The notes under the pieces were generated by a model, which worked only from the letters and a program-made list of their open reading frames with translations, was not told where the DNA came from and searched no databases. From Calonectria ilicicola (lineage: Eukaryota; Ascomycota; Sordariomycetes; Hypocreales; Nectriaceae), in contig CP085832.1 in NCBI GenBank assembly GCA_020809705.1, positions 1,922,001 to 1,986,000 of the forward strand: a DNA stretch of 64,000 bases, read 5' to 3'. This document shows, piece by piece, positions 60,864 through 64,000 of the stretch (its first letter is position 1; each line of letters opens with the position of its first letter). The position numbers were made by a program, and so were the translations under genes.

Positions 60864-62531
60864 AGTAACGATACAAGTTTGAAGAGTGAAGAGTGAAGAG
60901 TCAAGAGGATATTGAGTTTCCACGGGAGATGCCGAAAAGACTTCCGGAGGAGAGGGTTAATAATGTGAGATACTTGTATATATGATGTAAAATCTTTCCT
61001 TGTGTGTTCTGCATGGGGCTTTCACGCTGCGGATGACGGAGGGATTCGCGTGTCCCCCTCACTGCTACAGGCTACCTACCACCTACCTACCTACCCAGTT
61101 TTACTTACCTGTCTACCTCGTTACAATTAGCCTTTCTATATCAAACCATTCTGCGATTCCAAGGGCGACATTTTTTTTGTTAGTTGCGGCGGTTTGGGGT
61201 TAAGAAAGAAGGGGATTTGAAAAGGAAAGCTTAGGATCCGATTACACATTTTCTTTTAGTTAATTGATTTCAATGATATCCCAAGTTGAGAGTTGTTATT
61301 AGAAATGGATGTTTTGAGTGATGAAGGTTCTGGTCTCTTGTGATGAGATGAGTTGATGTGTGTAAACAGTCCGTGTCCTAAAACGCTTGCCAAGTGGTGC
61401 TATTGACCCAATTGAGCGACCTGCAGTTTGTGGCGCTTAGAAAGATCAGTGGTCAGAATTGTCTCAGTCTCATCTGGACACTCCGCAGATGAGTGCGGGT
61501 CATTGAGTCGAAACCCTCATGGACTCTTCGGTTGATGATGGAGAAACTCGTATCGAGGCGGACGATTGTTCAAGATGATCCTCGATTAGTTTAAAGTACC
61601 CACAAGATCGAGTGCCACCGCCGCGGGAGTACCTGGTTTGACGTTTTTGACGGGTGGCGCCGCGGGAATGCAAAAGCAAAGGTTGATGCAATGTCGATCA
61701 TCATTGAGCAAAACTAGACTCGTTGATCTCATGACTTTTAGCCACAGTCAAGGCAGGGAGAAAAGATGGGAAACCAAAAAAAGAAAGCACTCGACCAAAA
61801 GCCTCCCTGCTTTTTGTCATAATTGATTTCATCACTTTTTTTCTTTACTATTCTTATTGACGGGGGCAATTGCGAAATGGCAGTCCCGCCCCTGTAAGAA
61901 ATACTACGTTGGCACTCCGCTCTGACATAGTTGGTTTAACAAAACTATTTGCCGCAACAGGCCATTCCATAAACTGTGGAGTGTGGAACTAGCAGTTCTA
62001 GTTCCAGACACTGGCCTTGTCAACGGAACGAACCAAGCCCATCTGCCCATTTCACGCTCTCGGCACCCGCCTCCCATCGTTTAAATATGGGCCCAGTTAC
62101 TGAATTAATTACCAAATAAAACGCAGGGAAGCTCGCCGGCCGCGGAGGGGTCTTTTTTGGAGGCGGGGAGGAAAATGTTTTTTATGTATGTCGGAGTGAA
62201 ACCGCTCACATTAAAAAAAAAACCCACCCGCCGCGTGCCAAGACTAGTTTTTTTTCTCCCCTGCCCTTGCTTGATCAGCAATTCCAGGTGGCGCGGCCTT
62301 TTCGTTACCCGGTTGTGACTTCAGCTTGGTGTTCCTTCTTGGAATCTTATCTTCTGCAACGTCAAAACCAGATAAGAACGAGAACCAACCGGAGGGGGTC
62401 TTGGCAAGAGCGAGTTGGTATCTTGGGCTCGTCTTGCGGGGTTGTTCTGCTCTCAACAATCTTTTTTATCATCGTTTGAACTCGGCTCCCCGAGTTGTCT
62501 ACTATTTGTTGTTTATTGTCGCATCGCCATC
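60864..62531. other. Intergenic region and leader of the MFS gene
   Basis: Contains GAAGAGT-type repeats at 60881-60906 and an ACCT-rich patch at 61073-61096 just after the surface-protein gene. No gene seen. The last 150 nt are the likely leader of the transporter at 62532. Confidence 0.5.
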
Positions 62532-64000
62532 ATGGGCCAGCTCGAAGTTTCAGCCGAGGCAGCGCCTCCTCCCGCGCAGAGACTCGACAACGAGGCTCAG
62601 AACGAACTCAGCGCCGAGGACTTGGCCGCGGAGCAGCAGCTTCTTCGAAAGCTGGATTTGCACATTATCCCGCTCGTAATGGCCTTGTACCTCTTTAGTT
62701 TCCTCGACAGGTGAGTCAGTTCGCTTAACTCGGACCCCGCGATCCTCGGCTTGGCAACTAGGCGCTAACGACTTGCAACTTGCATAGAGTCAACATTGGC
62801 AATGCCCGTTTGTACGGCCTTGAGGAGGATCTCGGGCTTTCGTCGCAGCAGTTTCAGGTTTGCGTTTCTATTCTGTTTGTGACGTACCTGCTTTTCGAGG
62901 TTCCTTCCAACCTCGTCCTGAAGCTCTTCACCCCGCGCCGCTGGATTGCTTTTATTTCTGTGTCATGGGGTATCATTGCCACCCTCACGGGTCTTGCTGA
63001 CTCGTACGGCTCTCTTATTGCGTGCCGATTGCTTCTCGGAGCTGTCGAGGCAGGCCTATTCCCCGGGTTGACTGTCTACCTGACATTCTTTTATACCAAG
63101 CGTGAGTTGGCTCTGCGAGTGGGCTATCTCTTTGTCAGCGCTGCTATAGCTGGCGCGCTTGGTGGTTTATTGGCATATGGAATTGGGCACATGGATGGTG
63201 TTGAGGGAAAGCGCGGTTGGCGCTGGATCATGATTATTGAAGGAATTCCGAGTTTCGTTATCGGTGTTGTCACGTACTTTGCGCTACCCAACGATGCTGA
63301 AACGGCGTACTTCCTGGATGATCACGAAAGAGCTCTGATGAGGGTGAGACACTCTCGTGAGTATGGAAACACAAAGTCAAGTCGCGAGTTTAGCTTTCCG
63401 GATATGATGGCTGCCTTCAAGGATTGGAAGGTCTGGGCATTCTGCGTGGCTCAGTTTGGCGTTGACACGATGCTTTACGGTGAGTTTCGCCCTTTCACAT
63501 TTTTACCTCTCAGTACCCCCTTTAATGAGACAGTATAATGGACTAAAGACCGAATGAAAACTGACTAACATATTAAGGCTTCTCAACATTCCTCCCCACC
63601 ATTATCGATGATTTGGGCGAGTGGAGCACCGCTGAAGTTCAGCTTCTCACTATCCCGTGTTACTTCCTCGGCGCAGTTGCGTACATGTCTGCAGCGTACT
63701 TTTCAGACAAGATGCAGCGCCGAGGTGTATTTTGCGTCATCTTTGGCGTCATCAGCGTGATTGGTTATGCAATCTTGTTAGCCAATGTGTCCACTGGTGC
63801 ACACTATTTTGGATGCTTCCTCGTTGCTGGGGGACTTTACGTTGTAGTCGGATTACCACTGGCTTGGGTGAGTTACTTTGACGTGAATTTGATACCAAAA
63901 GCTGACACTGGGAATGCTAGCTGCCAACTAACTCACCACGCTATGGAAAGAGGACCACTGGAACAGGCATGCAGCTTACCTGGGGCAACATTGCTGGAAT
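62532..64000 (+). CDS. MFS transporter, anion:cation symporter family (Tna1/Dal5-like), 3' end outside window
   Basis: Plasma-membrane permease of the fungal family that includes nicotinate permease Tna1 and allantoate permease Dal5; the substrate here cannot be told. Exons 62532-62710, 62788-63479, 63578-63867 and 63921 to beyond 64000 join in frame; about 424 residues are visible. A cytoplasmic N-terminus of about 45 residues (MGQLEVSAEAAPPPAQ) leads into helix 1 with LYLFSFLDRVNIGNA, the family's RxNxGNA signature. Further helices: FQVCVSILFVTYLLFEVPSN, GVEAG-like LLLGAVEAGLFPG, and the central domain starting at about 290 (GFSTFLPTIIDDLG). The visible sequence stops within TGMQLTWGNIAG, near helix 10. 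Gene is intact as far as seen; truncation is only the window edge. Confidence 0.92.

Overview
The window is nuclear DNA of a filamentous ascomycete, most likely a Sordariomycete and probably of the Hypocreales. The basis is short GT-AG introns (roughly 50-140 nt) with fungal donors such as GTACGT and GTATGT, long pyrimidine-rich leaders, C-biased third codon positions, and fungus-specific families (Gti1/Pac2 regulator, Nox without EF-hands, Ser/Thr-rich wall sensor, Tna1/Dal5-type transporter). Spliced models were built by hand from frame continuity and splice signals. No database search was possible.

Layout. 1-2.55 kb: a Pac2-type WOPR transcription factor on the minus strand. 2.55-17.07 kb: about 14.5 kb with no gene I can support; near 13.9-16.9 kb there are telomere-like hexamers and weak coding-like fragments. 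17.07-18.98 kb: mitochondrial-type asparaginyl-tRNA synthetase (minus, 3 exons). 18.98-27.6 kb: a microbial-type PARG-domain protein (plus) inside several kb of pyrimidine-rich, microsatellite-rich DNA. 27.6-30.85 kb: COPII coat subunit Sec24 (minus, 4 exons). 33.67-34.70 kb: linker histone H1 (plus, 5 exons) with a TATA box. 37.66-39.42 kb: a large disordered protein with NPF and polyproline modules. 41.04-41.5 kb: a small Cys-rich protein. 42.2-44.07 kb: an LrgA-LrgB-like membrane protein (minus, 4 exons). 46.78-48.21 kb: glutaryl-CoA dehydrogenase. 49.56-50.55 kb: Ubc4/5-type ubiquitin-conjugating enzyme. 53.35-55.22 kb: NADPH oxidase of the NoxB type. 59.4-60.9 kb: a Mid2/Wsc-like single-pass surface protein. 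62.5 kb to the end: an MFS transporter cut by the window edge.

The genes are mostly unrelated housekeeping and developmental functions: translation in mitochondria, ER export, chromatin, lysine/tryptophan catabolism, ubiquitination, ROS signalling and wall sensing. I see no operon, secondary-metabolite cluster, CRISPR array or intact transposon. The items I would look at first are the small Cys-rich gene with a possible second exon (41.0-41.5 kb), a frame-shifting cryptic intron inside the NADPH oxidase (54.51 kb), the PARG-like protein with an altered QEE signature, the NPF/polyproline adaptor, and the large empty region next to the Pac2-type regulator. None of them establishes a new system.
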